A stretch of 64,000 bases of DNA from positions 64,700,066 to 64,764,065 of the forward strand of contig CM063503.1 of the NCBI GenBank assembly GCA_032207245.1, read 5' to 3'. A model generated the notes under the pieces. The model saw nothing but the letters and a program-made list of their open reading frames with translations, was not told the DNA's origin and searched no databases. The translations under genes were made by a program, and so were the position numbers. This DNA is from Pardosa pseudoannulata. Its lineage: Eukaryota > Arthropoda > Arachnida > Araneae > Lycosidae. This document shows, piece after piece, positions 38,820-49,090 of the stretch (positions are counted from its first letter, which is position 1; every line of letters starts with the position of its first letter).

Positions 38820-39600
38820 TAATCCGATAAAAATCAATAAAGATTTTCACCGGAAAATTGTTTGGAGAGACGAGATTTCCCTTTAACAGCACCGCAGATT
38901 TTTATTTTCATACTCATAATACAATTTCTTATTTTGAAGGGGAGGAAGAAAATTAATATATGTTTACGAATACTCTGAGATGATATTATTAAGATGACAC
39001 GCGGACTTTTCCACATAGATAAAATGCAAACTTTTTTAAAATTGCAACTTTGGATCAGGGTAGGGTGATTTATATTACCTTAATATAAATAATGATAAAA
39101 ACCATGATTTAAATCACTTGAATTAAAAAAATCATTGACTTAAATCAAGACTACTTCTTATCACACTTTGTGAATTTTTTAGCATGTTTTATCATTGTAC
39201 GTATAGATGCTGCTTCCAAAAGCATTCGGAGGTACATTAACCCGGGAACGTTAACTTATACCTTTGACAGCACCGCATATTTTTATTTTCATACTCATAA
39301 TACAATTTCTTATTTTAAAGGCGAGGAAGAAAATTAATATATGTTTACGAATACTGAGATGATATTATTAAGATGACATGCTGATTTTTCCGCATAGATA
39401 AAATGCAAACTTTTAAAAAATTGCAACTTTGGATCAGGGTTTGTTGATTTATATCACCTTGATATAAATAATGATAAAAACCATGATTTAAATCAAAAAT
39501 ACTTTTTGTCACACTTTGTGAATTTTTTAGCATGTTTTTCATTGCACGAATAGAGAATGAGTTCAAAAGCATTCGGAGGCATATAAACCCGGGCGCGTTA
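38820..39600 (+). repeat. H block plus element end, tandemly duplicated (~381 bp period)
   Basis: ACAGCACCGCA at 38886 recurs at 39267. Each copy holds H sequence (TTTATTTTCATACTCATAAT through AAAATTGCAACTTTGGATCA) joined to the left end of an inserted element with GATTTAAATCA motifs and CAAAAGCATTCGGAGG. The duplication therefore spans a host/element junction. Confidence 0.8.
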
Positions 39601-40110
39601 ACTCATAGCTTAGAAACTGCAAAGTAAAAATAAGGTTTAAATACCCTTTCTTTGGCAATGAAATTCCTAATGACATCAGATTCAGGATTTTCTGTTAATC
39701 TGAGATCAAATCCATAACTGTTATACTTGTTTGTGCGTTTATTTAAATACTAGTGCTTTAAAAACTGATTTGATAAATAGATATTATGTTTCCCAACAAT
39801 GAAATAAAGGTTTGTAAGAATTTGTTGAGGAGTCATAAATCATATTTCATGTATTTAACACATAATTTGTCAAATGTAAAAAATGTTGCATACATTAAGA
39901 AAATAAATGGAATAATGAAAACTTAATCATTTATCACCCTAAAATTATTCCTAACTTACTTAATTTCATGGCTTATTATTATTTGTAAAGATTCTAAAAA
40001 TAACATTTTTTAGATTCTTTACAAATAAAATACAGTTTAAAGTTAAAAACCAGATTTAAATAAAAATATCCGTTTGATATGATTTAAAAATTCAAGATTT
40101 TTACCAACTC
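39434..40110. mobile_element. GATTTAAATC-type foldback insertion, unclassified
   Basis: The host H block stops after AACTTTGGAT and a sequence starting CAGGGTTTGTTGATTTATAT intervenes until about GATTTTTACCAACTC, after which H-like sequence resumes. The reverse of the right end (GAGTTGGTAAAAATCTTG, then TTTAAATCAT) loosely mirrors the left end, with repeated GATTTAAATCA motifs. It contains an inner hairpin at 39979-40028. No open frame is present. The boundaries are approximate. Confidence 0.45.
39979..40028. repeat. 22-bp-arm inverted repeat (hairpin)
   Basis: TTATTTGTAAAGATTCTAAA and its near-complement TTTAGATTCTTTACAAATAA face each other across about 6 bases, with one mismatch in 22. Confidence 0.85.
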
Positions 40111-40510
40111 TTATTTGGAATAATTTTTCTGTAATATATGCTAACATCAATTCAATTTCTATAAAATTTATTATAAATTAGAATTAAATATTAAGCTTAG
40201 TTATCATAAATCAATAAATATGAAAATATATTTCCAACTAAAAAACATAAATCAGAGATTTTTAGAATCAAACATAAAAGACACATATATCAGGCAATAA
40301 TAAAAAAGAAATATAATGCAATATCTCCAAACGTTCTTTTTTATATTTGTAGGGCACTTTTTTCAGTAAAATCTCTTAATAAGCAAATATTTATTGTCCG
40401 AAAAACAGGACTGTGAAATTATTAGAGTTAAGCTGAAAAAAAGGATATGCAATGGAAAATAATACAGAAGAAATATAATGCAATATCTATATAAACCTTT
40501 TATTAATTTT
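40110..40510 (+). repeat. Macrosatellite H block, right part, with local duplication
   Basis: ATATTTCCAACTAAAAAACA and AAGAAATATAATGCAATATC (twice, near 40305 and 40470) correspond to the 3' part of H. Confidence 0.7.
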
Positions 40511-41080
40511 AGATTAATGTTTACGAGTAAAACCTTTTACAATGAGGAAAATTCCCTGTTTTCCAATAAAATGTCTTTAATAAACAAAATTGTGATATTT
40601 TGACGTTTCCTTCATACCTTTTCTCATTGTACATTCAATAATTTAGAAAATGTCTGTTTTCGCTTACTGGAATAAAAAGGCTACTCGAGTTTTATTTATA
40701 GTAAAATCATTGTTATATCTTAAAGTTTCCAGTTTTTATTTTGTAAAAGACAGAATACTTCTCAGTGAGAATATTTGATGAACAAATGTTTATCTTTCTT
40801 TGTTATTCAGGAATTTGAATCTTAAAACTGACCTTATCATTTACAAATGCCTTGAGGTAAGTTTGCTTCATTAGACATTTTGTTGAAGGCCTTTTAAAAA
40901 TAGGAACTTTTACCAAGTGGGAAATATAAACTATTTGCAAAAGCCTTTTATATCCTTATCTTTTTATAGTTTTTAAAATTAATACAATTGTAAGAAGATG
41001 CCAAATGAGTAGTAAAGAAGCTCAAAGAAAAAATTCTGTGCTGTAATTTCAAAACAAATGTTTAAGATCTGAGATGTATT
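40510..41080 (+). repeat. Macrosatellite T block, copy 3
   Basis: Contains AAGGCTACTCGAGTTTTATT, GTCAGAATACTTCTCAGTGA, GGAATTTGAATCTTAAAACT and a decayed palindrome (CATTTACAAATGCC). Confidence 0.8.
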
Positions 41081-42088
41081 CCGTTAAATACATATCTAAG
41101 TTTTACCAATGGTTTACATGATTACTATGATAAATTAATGCATTTTTAACCCCATTATTATCACACTACTGACAGTCATTGTTATTTGGTATAACTATAT
41201 TATTGATGATTTGCAGGTGGTTATCAAAATGATGGAAACACTCTAGATGTATCAAAAATCATTTTATAATATGGCATAGGACCGACTTAGGCATATAATA
41301 CAGTTTGGATTCACCTAGAAATTTAATAATTACGTCATTTTTCTGATGGTCAAGTTCATACATAATTTTAAATTTCGAATGCTTTTTTGCAGATATTTTA
41401 GTTTTAATTTGAGAAAATGATATAAATTTTTCTTAATGACTTCTTATGCTTATGGCAGATTATGTTTATTTCCATTGACACACAAAAAATTGGGTTATTG
41501 TCATACTATTTGAACATTTTAAAACTGAATTATTATTATTAAAAAATTTAGGCTATTTTCTTACTTATTAAATCTAAATATAATTTACAAGTAAATAATT
41601 TACGTATGGATTTCAAATGATAGCGTAAAGTTATAGTGTTAATAATAATATTTGCAAAAGAATTTGTATTGGGGATATCAATCATTTCCTGATATGAGGT
41701 GAATTTCTCTAATTTATGCTTTCTAATTTAAGAGGGAAAAATTCCCTATAAATATTTTTTTGAAAATAATTAGCAATTTCAATATTTTGAGAGATATAGG
41801 ACTGTGAGCAAAATAATTAACATTGATGTATGAGTAATTAAACAACTGATATAATAGCAAAATGTCCTAAACTATTTCTCGCCTTTATGATGAAATGAAA
41901 ATGTTGGCTTTCTATATATTAATGAAAAGAGTTCTGATGATCAATGAAAAATATTTATAGCTCAGAGAAGTGAAGTGAAATGTGTATTCCGGTAGGCAGC
42001 TGTGTAGTCAAGTACGTTGGTAAGAGGATTTACGTCTAATCTAAGGTGGAAGAGTGTTAAATTACGAATTACGTACAGCCTGCCATTA
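41081..42088 (+). repeat. T2-type tail, otherwise nothing recognised
   Basis: A/T-rich sequence resembling T2 at its start. The later part (41500-42080) is too diverged to assign. Confidence 0.4.
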
Positions 42089-42748
42089 CACTCACTTCCA
42101 AAAGTTAAGCACGAAGACGAAAATGCTAATTTACGGAAGCCAATCAGAATTGTAGAAGAGGCAATTCGCTGCAGAGGTAGATGGAAGTATGCAAATATGT
42201 TAGTTAACAACCAATAGCGCTTTCATGTCAAGAAATATGCAAAAAGGTCTTCTTATAAGATGCCAGCTTTATGAAGGGTTACAGAAGTTGATTGTAAGTG
42301 CTGATAGTAGGTGTTTAAAACTTTAATACAATTTGTTTTCAAGACATACGTGTTTCCTCCAGCCACTCTTATTGACCTGGAAACTGCTCTACAAGAAGAA
42401 TGGCGATTGCTTAATTCTGCGGTGGTTGACCACCTAATTGAAAGCATAGTCACAAGGTGTAAACTTTCTAGACAGATGAGGGGAGGATCACATACCCTAT
42501 AAATGCCCTTTTTTCATTTTATTATGTTCATTTTCACTTTATACATAACACTGTTTAAGCCTCCAGTATGTCATTATCTCATAACTTACAAAAACTTAAT
42601 ATTGTTTTCATTTTTGTATATAACTATTGATTTTGTTTTATGCATAAATATATATGCTACGTTCCTGCCGAATTTTGTGTTAATCAAAGCAGTATTTGTT
42701 GATTTTTTTGCATTTTACATCTTCGTACTTAATTTTTGGAAGTGAGTG
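42089..42748 (+). mobile_element. Tc1-like transposon, internally deleted (660 bp)
   Basis: The left terminal repeat CACTCACTTCCAAAAGTTAA begins right after TA (42087-42088). The right end on the reverse strand reads CACTCACTTCCAAAAATTAA, and TA follows at 42749-42750. The inverted repeats continue through ACGAAGA and AAATGC for about 37 bp with only a few mismatches. TA target duplication and paired inverted ends define a Tc1-type element. At 660 bp it is less than half the usual length and keeps only the C-terminal end of the transposase. It is different from the Tc1 remnant at 16018, whose terminal repeat is unlike this one. Confidence 0.88.
42356..42502 (+). pseudogene. Tc1-like transposase, C-terminal fragment
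   Basis: The last ~48 codons read PATLIDLETALQEEW, then HLIESIVTRCKL, then RGGSHTL and a TAA at 42500. The order (LxxALxxEW, then LIESMxxRC, then RGGHT at the very end) is the familiar C-terminus of Tc1-family transposases, with one residue inserted in the final motif. The helix-turn-helix domain and all three catalytic acids are gone, and the open frame extends upstream to 42311 into unrelated sequence. This matches an internal deletion of the parent transposon. It has no enzymatic function. Confidence 0.85.
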
Positions 42749-43209
42749 TAGTTTAGAATATTAGTGAGGTAGGAACACCTTTGAAGTAGTCATGCATTTT
42801 TCTTGATTATTATTTTGATTAAAAGTGTTTTTCATTGTTGATACACTCGCATTTAATTGTATTGGATATGACAGAAGGAGAGAACTTAATATCTCTGATC
42901 TTGGGGCTGAAGGTAACTGAGGAGTGTAGTCAGCAGGATAACGGGAAGGGTACCATTACATTTTTTCAATAAAAATCTGATGTCTTTGTATATATAAGGG
43001 ACAAAATATTATTCGAAATGTTGTCTTATATATTTTAACGAAGTTGCTGTAAAAGCGAATTTCTGTTAATTTTTGCCTCATCTATAACCTTAAAAACTCT
43101 TAAATCAGGAAAATGAGCCTATATTTTACAACCCACAAGCAATTTGGCAAATTCAAGAACATTAAATAGAAAATAATAAAAAAGTGCAATTTCATTGAAA
43201 GTCCTTTTT
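42749..43209 (+). repeat. Diverged H-like block
   Basis: From about 42960, AAAAATCTGATGTCTTTGTA, GAAGTTGCTGTAAAAG and AAAACTCTTAAATCAGGAAA match the block at 44600-44740, so a variant H precedes each of the two closest T copies. The first 200 bp show nothing recognised. Confidence 0.65.
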
Positions 43210-43598
43210 CAACTCCTCTTCTTAGCCCACTCTCCTGTTTCTAATCATGGATCTTGTTGGTGCTTCAACCACATTTGGCGAAATTGGCGTGCTTGCAGCG
43301 TGGCGTTTGAAATCTGGCGAGGGGATCGTAACTCAACAAATTGATACATAAACAAAAACAACATTTTGAGGAAAAATTTTACAAAAATTGAATATTTAAA
43401 ATTTAATTGAATTAACAAAGAAAACACAAAGGAAACACATAACATTCATACTAAATAGACTGAAACATTCACTTAATCACAAATTAAATAAACTGAGTGT
43501 GATTTTCATCACAAATTTGTGATTTAGTGTAAATTGTAAAATTAATTTAAACAAAAAAAAAGAAAACTGTATTTTGAGTGGAGGTTGAAGAGGAGTTG
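43210..43598. mobile_element. 389-bp foldback/MITE-like insertion in macrosatellite T
   Basis: The left end CAACTCCTCTTCTTAGCCCA and the reverse of the right end CAACTCCTCTTCAACCTCCA share a perfect 12-bp inverted repeat, with partial agreement beyond. The flanks (GAAAGTCCTTTTT to the left, TAAAATTGAAAATTTTTTTC to the right) join as a normal macrosatellite H/T boundary. A perfect palindrome TCACAAATTTGTGA lies inside near 43508. No clear target duplication and no open frame with a known domain. The superfamily is not assigned. Confidence 0.65.
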
Positions 43599-44150
43599 TA
43601 AAATTGAAAATTTTTTTCAAATCTCTTATTTTAAGCATTTTTATGACACACATTTCCCTATGGAAAATCTCATATGCTTAATAAATGTACCCATCTTAGT
43701 GACAAAACTTGTCTCTAACAATCGAAATTTTAGTAGTTCGGGTGTTTCCTTTATGTTTTTTGCAATTTTATTCAATAGTTTTGCAAATGGATGTTTTTTA
43801 TACCGGAATAAAAATGCTACTCTAGTTTTGTGTATGGTAACGTCATTATACCTTAAATTGTTCATTTTTTACTTTATGCAAGTCAGAATATTTTGTAGTG
43901 AGAATATTTGATGAACAGATGCTCTGAAACTCTCTTGTCATTCATGAGTGTGAATCTTAAAACTGCCATCATGGATTTGCTTATTGTAAGTTTGTAACAG
44001 TAGACATTTTGCTGAACTCTTTTTGAATCGAACATTTTCTTAGACGCTGAATATATGTTACTTGCAAAAGGATTTTATAATATTCTTATATCTTTTAGGG
44101 CTATTATAGTTGTAAGAAAATGCGAGTTACTTAATAAAATAATACAGTCA
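43599..44150 (+). repeat. Macrosatellite T block, copy 4
   Basis: Contains TGCTACTCTAGTTTTGTGTA, TTCATGAGTGTGAATCTTAA and ACAGTAGACATTTTGCTGAA; the palindrome is lost (GGATTTGCTTATT). The 108-codon frame at 43585-43911 starts in the neighbouring insertion and is not conserved in other T copies. Confidence 0.8.
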
Positions 44151-44870
44151 TTTAAAATTTTATATATAATTTAAGCATATAAGTATTAATTACTTATACT
44201 AATGCTAATACATGTATATATTCCCTTGATACTTGAAAATTTGGTTATTCTCATACTCTTTTATTATTTTAAAAATAATTTGCTAGTAATACAAATGTAT
44301 ATTTTCCTATTTTTTAAATCCCAATTTAATTTATATATAAATAATTTAAGTAAGTATTTTAAATTATGTATAGCGTAAATATATATTGTTATCAATTATA
44401 TTTATGAAAGAATTTGTATTTGGAATATAAAATATTCTCTAATATGAGGCAAGTAAGATTTTGTAAAATTTATGCATTGTAATAAAGAGGGAAAAATCTC
44501 GTTATAAAATTCATTTTTTCAAAGAAGATAGAAATTGTTCATTACGAAAAGCATCATTATGATTTTCATTATCAAAGCTTTGTAAATTTTTTAATGAAAA
44601 TCTGATGTCTTAGTATGTTTAAAGTACAATAATATTACTTAACAGCTTTGAAAGATTTTTAATGAAATTGCTGTAAAATCTTTTTTTCTGATGATTTGTC
44701 GTTTCATTAATAGTTTTAAGAACTCTTAAATCAGAAAGCAAGCAAATATTTTTTAAACTCACAAGTAAGAATGTGTGATATTATTATGATTCAATATAAA
44801 CAAACAACGTTCAATAGAAAATAATAGAAAAGAGAAATAATACACTTTAGTTGACAGTCCTTTTATGCAG
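44151..44870 (+). repeat. T2 tail and variant H block
   Basis: T2-like to about 44560, then the variant H block with AAAATCTGATGTCTTAGTAT and ACTCTTAAATCAGAAAGCAA. Confidence 0.65.
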
Positions 44871-45430
44871 TTCTTTTACAATTTTTCTCCTGTAAAATCT
44901 CTTTCTCTTAATAAATTCTCCCCTTTCAGTGAAAAAACTTATGTGTAACACTCAAAATTTTTATAGTTCTGTCGCTTTCTTTATGCCTTTTGCAACTGTA
45001 TTCAATAATTTAGCAAATGACTTTTCCTTTGTTTAAAGGGAATAAAAAGGCTACTCGAGTTTTGCGTATGATATCATCGTTATATCTTGAATTGTTCCCT
45101 TTTTATGTCATACAAATCAGAATATTTCGCAGTGTGAATATTTGATGAACAGATACTCTGACACTCTCTTGTTATTCATAAGTTTGAATCTTAAAACTAC
45201 CTTCATGCATTTGCAAATGGCTTATAGTAAGTTTGTTACAGTAGATATTTTGTTGAACTCTTTTTGAATGAAGCGTTTTCTTAGGCGGGGAATACATGTT
45301 ATTTGCAAAAACATTTTATATCATTCTTTTTTATAACTTCCAGGATTGTTATAGTTGTAAGAAAATCCGAATTGTTCAGTAAAAAATGCAGACATAGTAA
45401 ATTCTATATTTTATTTTCATAATAAGTGTT
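44871..45430 (+). repeat. Macrosatellite T block, copy 5
   Basis: Contains GGCTACTCGAGTTTTGCGTA, AAGTTTGAATCTTAAAACTA and CATTTGCAAATG at 45208-45219. It lies 1235 bp from copy 4, the shortest unit spacing in the array. Confidence 0.85.
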
Positions 45431-45714
45431 TCACTGATTTAATATGTCATGTACAATCCTCCTGAGATATTAGCATTATTCATGACAAGGTATTGATATT
45501 ATTATAACATATCATTAGTGCATGAATTCATGTCTTTCTTTAGTGCTTAAATATTTCTTTACTAATCAATTATTAATATTTAGTTTAGTTTAAAAAAAAT
45601 AGATAATTTTTATAATATTTAAGTTCATTAACATAAAATGATATTTTAACATTTTAACACAAAAATATAATATTATTATCATCCTATTTATATTTATTTT
45701 CTATGTTATATGTT

Positions 45715-46050
45715 TTAATAAAAGATATTTAACCGCAATTAGGTGTAATATTCCTAGAATTATGACTAGTTTTATCGAAAATTAACAGTAAAAATATTTA
45801 TTTAAGGAAATAAATTAAATTTCGATGTAGAAAGGGGTTTGGAGAAATAAATTTAATTCAATAAAATCGCAATACTACATATTTTAATAAATGTTATTTA
45901 ATGGTAATTAGGTGTAATAGTTCTTTAATTTTTGTTAGTTTTCTCACACATTAATATTAAAAATATTTATTTCCAAAACAAAATTTAATTTCGATATACA
46001 GAGTGGTTTGGAAAAATAAAATTAATTCAATAAAATCAAGAAAGATTGAA
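45715..46050 (+). repeat. Tandem duplication in T2, period ~169 bp
   Basis: AATTAGGTGTAATA at 45737 recurs near 45906; AAAAATATTTATTT and AATTCAATAAAATC follow in both copies. The start of the next H block (AAGAAAGATTGAATTTGAAG) follows at about 46038. Confidence 0.8.
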
Positions 46051-46112
46051 TTTGAAGTATGATGAAAAAAGATTTTCTTACAATAGCTGCACAGTTATTT
46101 AAATTTCACCCC

Positions 46113-46114
<2 letters not shown>

Positions 46115-46206
<92 letters not shown>
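46115..46206. repeat. (TA)n-(TG)n compound microsatellite
   Basis: TA repeats to about 46166 switch directly to TG repeats. The open frame read through it on the minus strand is an artefact. Confidence 0.97.
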
Positions 46207-46208
<2 letters not shown>

Positions 46209-46435
46209 TCGCTATGAATTTCGATAGGCTGAACTGATTTGGACTGAAATTTGGAAGGTGAATCAGGCCAAGTCTGGGAAGGTTTTAAGCAGGTCAAATT
46301 TTTTAGAGGTCAAGGGTGTGTAGAGATAGTAATTTTTTTTTTTAATTGGTGACTTTATTTTAGCGAAATTCGATATATTTTTGCTTTGAATTGTGTACCA
46401 AAATTACGCTTAATTCATATGATAGCGTTTTAAAT
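46207..46435. other. Insert segment, unclassified
   Basis: Part of a ~2-kb insertion in the H block. GGCTGAACTGATTTGGACTG and GAAATTTGGAAGG resemble the leader type of copy A (GGCTGGACTGACTTTAATGA), so it may be the end of a related dispersed element. No terminal repeats seen. Confidence 0.3.
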
Positions 46436-46512
46436 GTGTTGCAAAAAATAGGCCGTAGCTCTCCAAAACAAACTAAACCAACCGATCGAGACGTAGAGCA
46501 AGCAAATTACGC
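46436..46512 (+). mobile_element. SINE family 1 body fragment
   Basis: GTTGCAAAAAATAGGCCGTA and GCTCTCCAAAACAAACTAA match the body of the SINE at 37861-38075, and the fragment continues to GACGTAGAGCAAGCAAATTA. The tRNA-like head is missing. Confidence 0.7.
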
Positions 46513-46544
46513 CACAGACAATGAGTTGTTTTTAAGGTGATCAA

Positions 46545-46920
46545 CATTCATTTTGTTTTTGTTGTTGTCTTATGCCACTTGGTCAAACCAAGCAAGATTT
46601 GAGTCGGAGGATACTCGTATTAAGGCAAAGAGGTGCGGCTTTCGTTTGAAAGAGCACCGCAAGGGTGACAATACGACTTATGTTCAAGTGGGTCCTCCTA
46701 ATTTTGAAGCAGGGACCAAGCAGAAGACCTATAGGTTTGGCCTGCCACCCTAAGAGGTATTGATTGAGAACTTGGAGGACATTGTGACAACGAACATATT
46801 TTACGTTCCCCAGTCACCTTTAAGGAACACGGAGGATCTTAGGCCCTCCCTTCGAACCCGCAACCCTCCAGTTACGAGAACGTTGCTCTTGCCGACTGAG
46901 CTACCGCGGATCATTCATTT
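46545..46920 (-). mobile_element. tRNA-derived SINE family 2, minus-strand copy with 9-bp target duplications
   Basis: CATTCATTT occurs at 46545-46553 and 46912-46920 and brackets the element. On the minus strand the head reads CGGTAGCTCAGTCGGCAAGA, a tRNA A-box region, then an anticodon-loop-like CTCGTAA that would read CGT (Thr), then B box GGTTCGAAGG. A ~290-bp body follows (TTCTGCTTGGTCCCTGCTTC, TTTGCCTTAATACGAG) and ends in a CAACAACAAAAAC tail. The same element occurs on the plus strand at 51524-51890. Short plus-strand open frames here are incidental. Confidence 0.9.
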
Positions 46921-47386
46921 AATGATAAAAAGATCAAAAGTAAATTAAATATTTGCTGTCATGTTTTAGCTGAGTAAGAAGGCAATAAAGCTACTAATTC
47001 ACTAGAAAATATCGTTAGTTTATTTTTTACCAAATAATACCCTATCAATCAAAAATAGCAACTGTTGTGTATTTTTGTGAAGTACTATTTTATCTTCCAC
47101 ATTGAAATCACTAAAAAACTACTGCCATAACATAAAATTAAATAAGCGGTTTTTTAATCTTCATGAGAAATTTCTGTTATTAAATGTGTAGATATTTATA
47201 AATAATCTTATACATATCAAAAAGAATAATACCTAGTATTACATAACGAAAAGGAGGACATCTAGAAGAACATTTTTTGAGGGAGGACAGAACTTTCAAA
47301 AGGAGGAATGTTCTCCCTAAAGGAGGGTGATTAGTCACCTTATTGTTTCTTATATTGCTTATGTAATATAATCTACAAAAACAATT
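46921..47386. other. A/T-rich linker, nothing recognised
   Basis: Between the SINE and the gypsy fragment. A purine-rich patch with repeated GGAGGACA or GGAGGAATG (47265-47330), ending in the near-palindrome GGTGATTAGTCACC, may be the edge of another element. Confidence 0.4.
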
Positions 47387-48060
47387 TTAATTTGAAATAT
47401 ATACTGCCTTCATTTCTTCGTTAGATGCTGAAGAGCTATTCGTAGAAGAATCTGAATAATCTGACAGGAGATAGGCTGATTTCAGACGATCAATAAACAC
47501 TGCAATCTGCTTTCCTCTTTTGGTGATTTAAAAAAAAAAAACTTATCCTGTCTGCTGACATCTGGGAAAGGTCCATCGTAAGGAGGATGAAGAGAGGTAC
47601 GCAATGCATTGTACCGTAGGAAAATATGACTGCAGGTTTCTAGGTCTTGAGGTACGAAATCTTAGTCTTGTTAGGAGATTTAGTTGGCCTAGCTGTCAGC
47701 CGTTGCATTGTGTCCTTTAATTGCTTGATGAAGTAGGAGTGTTTTTATCCTGAGGTGAAAAGGTAAAAAATTCACCAGGAAGACGAATCGTTAGGCCATA
47801 AACTAAGTCGCTCGGCGTAGCTCCAAGATCAGGTTTCAGTGTGATCCTTAAACCCAGCAACATGGTAGGGAGAATGTCCTGATAAAGTGAGCCTGTACAG
47901 CAGCATTTAAGGTCCTATGCCAGTTTTCAATTAAACCATTTGCCTGAGGATGGTACACAAAGGTGTGAATAAGTTTGACCCCTAAGAAAATGACTAGAGA
48001 TCTAAAAAATCTAGATTCGAATTGGCGTCCACGGTCTGTAGCGGCATCTGCTTGCGCACG
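47387..48060 (-). pseudogene. Ty3/gypsy retrotransposon pol fragment: integrase core and C-terminus
   Basis: Integrase joins retroelement cDNA to the host genome. On the minus strand the frame from about 48060 reads TDRGRQFES, then YHPQANGLIENWHRTL. The Asp codon (48034-48036) and Glu codon (47926-47928) are separated by exactly 35 codons, the D-35-E spacing of retroviral-type integrases, and the YHPQANG motif is typical of Ty3/gypsy. A frame change is needed near 47870; the primary frame ends at TAA (47848-47850). Downstream the homology continues in other frames with LKPDLGATPSDLVYG, then FIDRLKSAYLLSD, and ends at a stop at 47387. The first catalytic Asp, reverse transcriptase and both LTRs are absent. 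It is dead and 5'-truncated, inside a macrosatellite H block. Confidence 0.88.
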
Positions 48061-48139
48061 GGGTAATATTTTCAGTTGCGTCGCCGCAGGTGTTTAATGA
48101 GACTAGAATTTTCTAATTTGGCTGCATAGATTTTTTAAT

Positions 48140-48560
48140 GCATTTTATATTCCAACTGCTTCTACTTATTTTGAATAAAGGAAGAAAATTAATGTATGCT
48201 TATGGAAACTAAGAAACGAGATATGGTTAAGATGACATGCAGATTTTTCAGACTAGAAAATAGGTTTGCTTGTTTGTTTGGTTTATTTTGGAGAGCTATA
48301 GTCTATTTTTTTTGCAAACACGAGGGCTAATGAGACCAGGACCTACGACTAGGTACCAGGAACTGTTTTCAAATGTCGGCAAAAATGTTTCATTTCCAGG
48401 TAGTGAGATAAAGTGTATAAAATTACTAATTTTACCAATCTAAAATCAGTAAATAAGCTAATCTTTTCAAACCGATTAACAAAAGGGAGAGATTATTAGA
48501 ATTCAATAGATAAAAAGGACACGTAATAGAAAAAAAGTAATACAATTATCTCGAAAGTGA
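48140..48560 (+). repeat. Macrosatellite H block, resumed after insertion
   Basis: GGAAGAAAATTAATGTATGC, GATATGGTTAAGATGACATG and CAGATTTTTCAGACTAG continue the H block cut near 46090. It is interrupted again by a SINE at 48262-48375. Confidence 0.8.
48262..48375 (-). mobile_element. SINE family 1 fragment, minus strand
   Basis: On the minus strand TCCTGGTCTCATTAGCCCTC, GTGTTTGCAAAAAAAATAGA and TAGCTCTCCAAAATAAACC match the SINE body at 37930-38060. The tRNA head is absent. Confidence 0.75.
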
Positions 48561-49090
48561 TTTCATACATTTTTAGAACATTTTTCTTTTGTAAAATCTC
48601 TTACCCCGTAGAAATTTGCTCATTTCAGCGAAAAACTTGTTTCTAACGATCAGAATTTTATTATTTCTATCATTTTTATGTCTTTTAAGATTGTATTCAA
48701 TAATTCAGAAAATGGCTCTTTTTATTTACAGGAATTAAAAGCTGCTTGAGTTTCGCGTATGGTAACATCGTTATATCTTAAAGTGCTTTTTTATATATGA
48801 AAATCAGAATATTTTTCAGTCAAAATATTTGACGGACAAATTCCCGGAGTCTCTCTTGTTATTCATGAGTTTGAATGTTAAAACTGCTTTCATGCATTTG
48901 CAAATGGCTTGAAGTAAGTTTGTTTCAGTCGACATTTTGTTGAAATCTTTGTATGGAGCACTTTCTCAGTCACGAAATATATATTACTAGAAAAGTATTT
49001 TATAATTCTCTTTTATTTATTTTAGGATTATTAGAATTGTAATAAAATGGAAATTGCTCTTTAAAAAAGTAGAAATGAAAAGCTTTGCAT
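48560..49090 (+). repeat. Macrosatellite T block, copy 6
   Basis: Contains GTAAAATCTCTTACCCCGTA, GAGTTTCGCGTATGGTAACA, TTCATGAGTTTGAATGTTAA and CATTTGCAAATG at 48895-48906. Confidence 0.85.

Noticed and set aside
43585..43911. 108-codon plus-strand frame, the longest non-microsatellite frame outside transposases and the 278-625 patch
   Set aside because: It starts in a foldback insertion and runs into a macrosatellite T block. The other seven T copies have stops in this register.
46106..46297. 63-codon minus-strand frame
   Set aside because: It reads through the TA/TG microsatellite and has no domain.
46760..46948. Open frame with short peptide similarity to nothing known
   Set aside because: It lies within the minus-strand SINE at 46545-46920.
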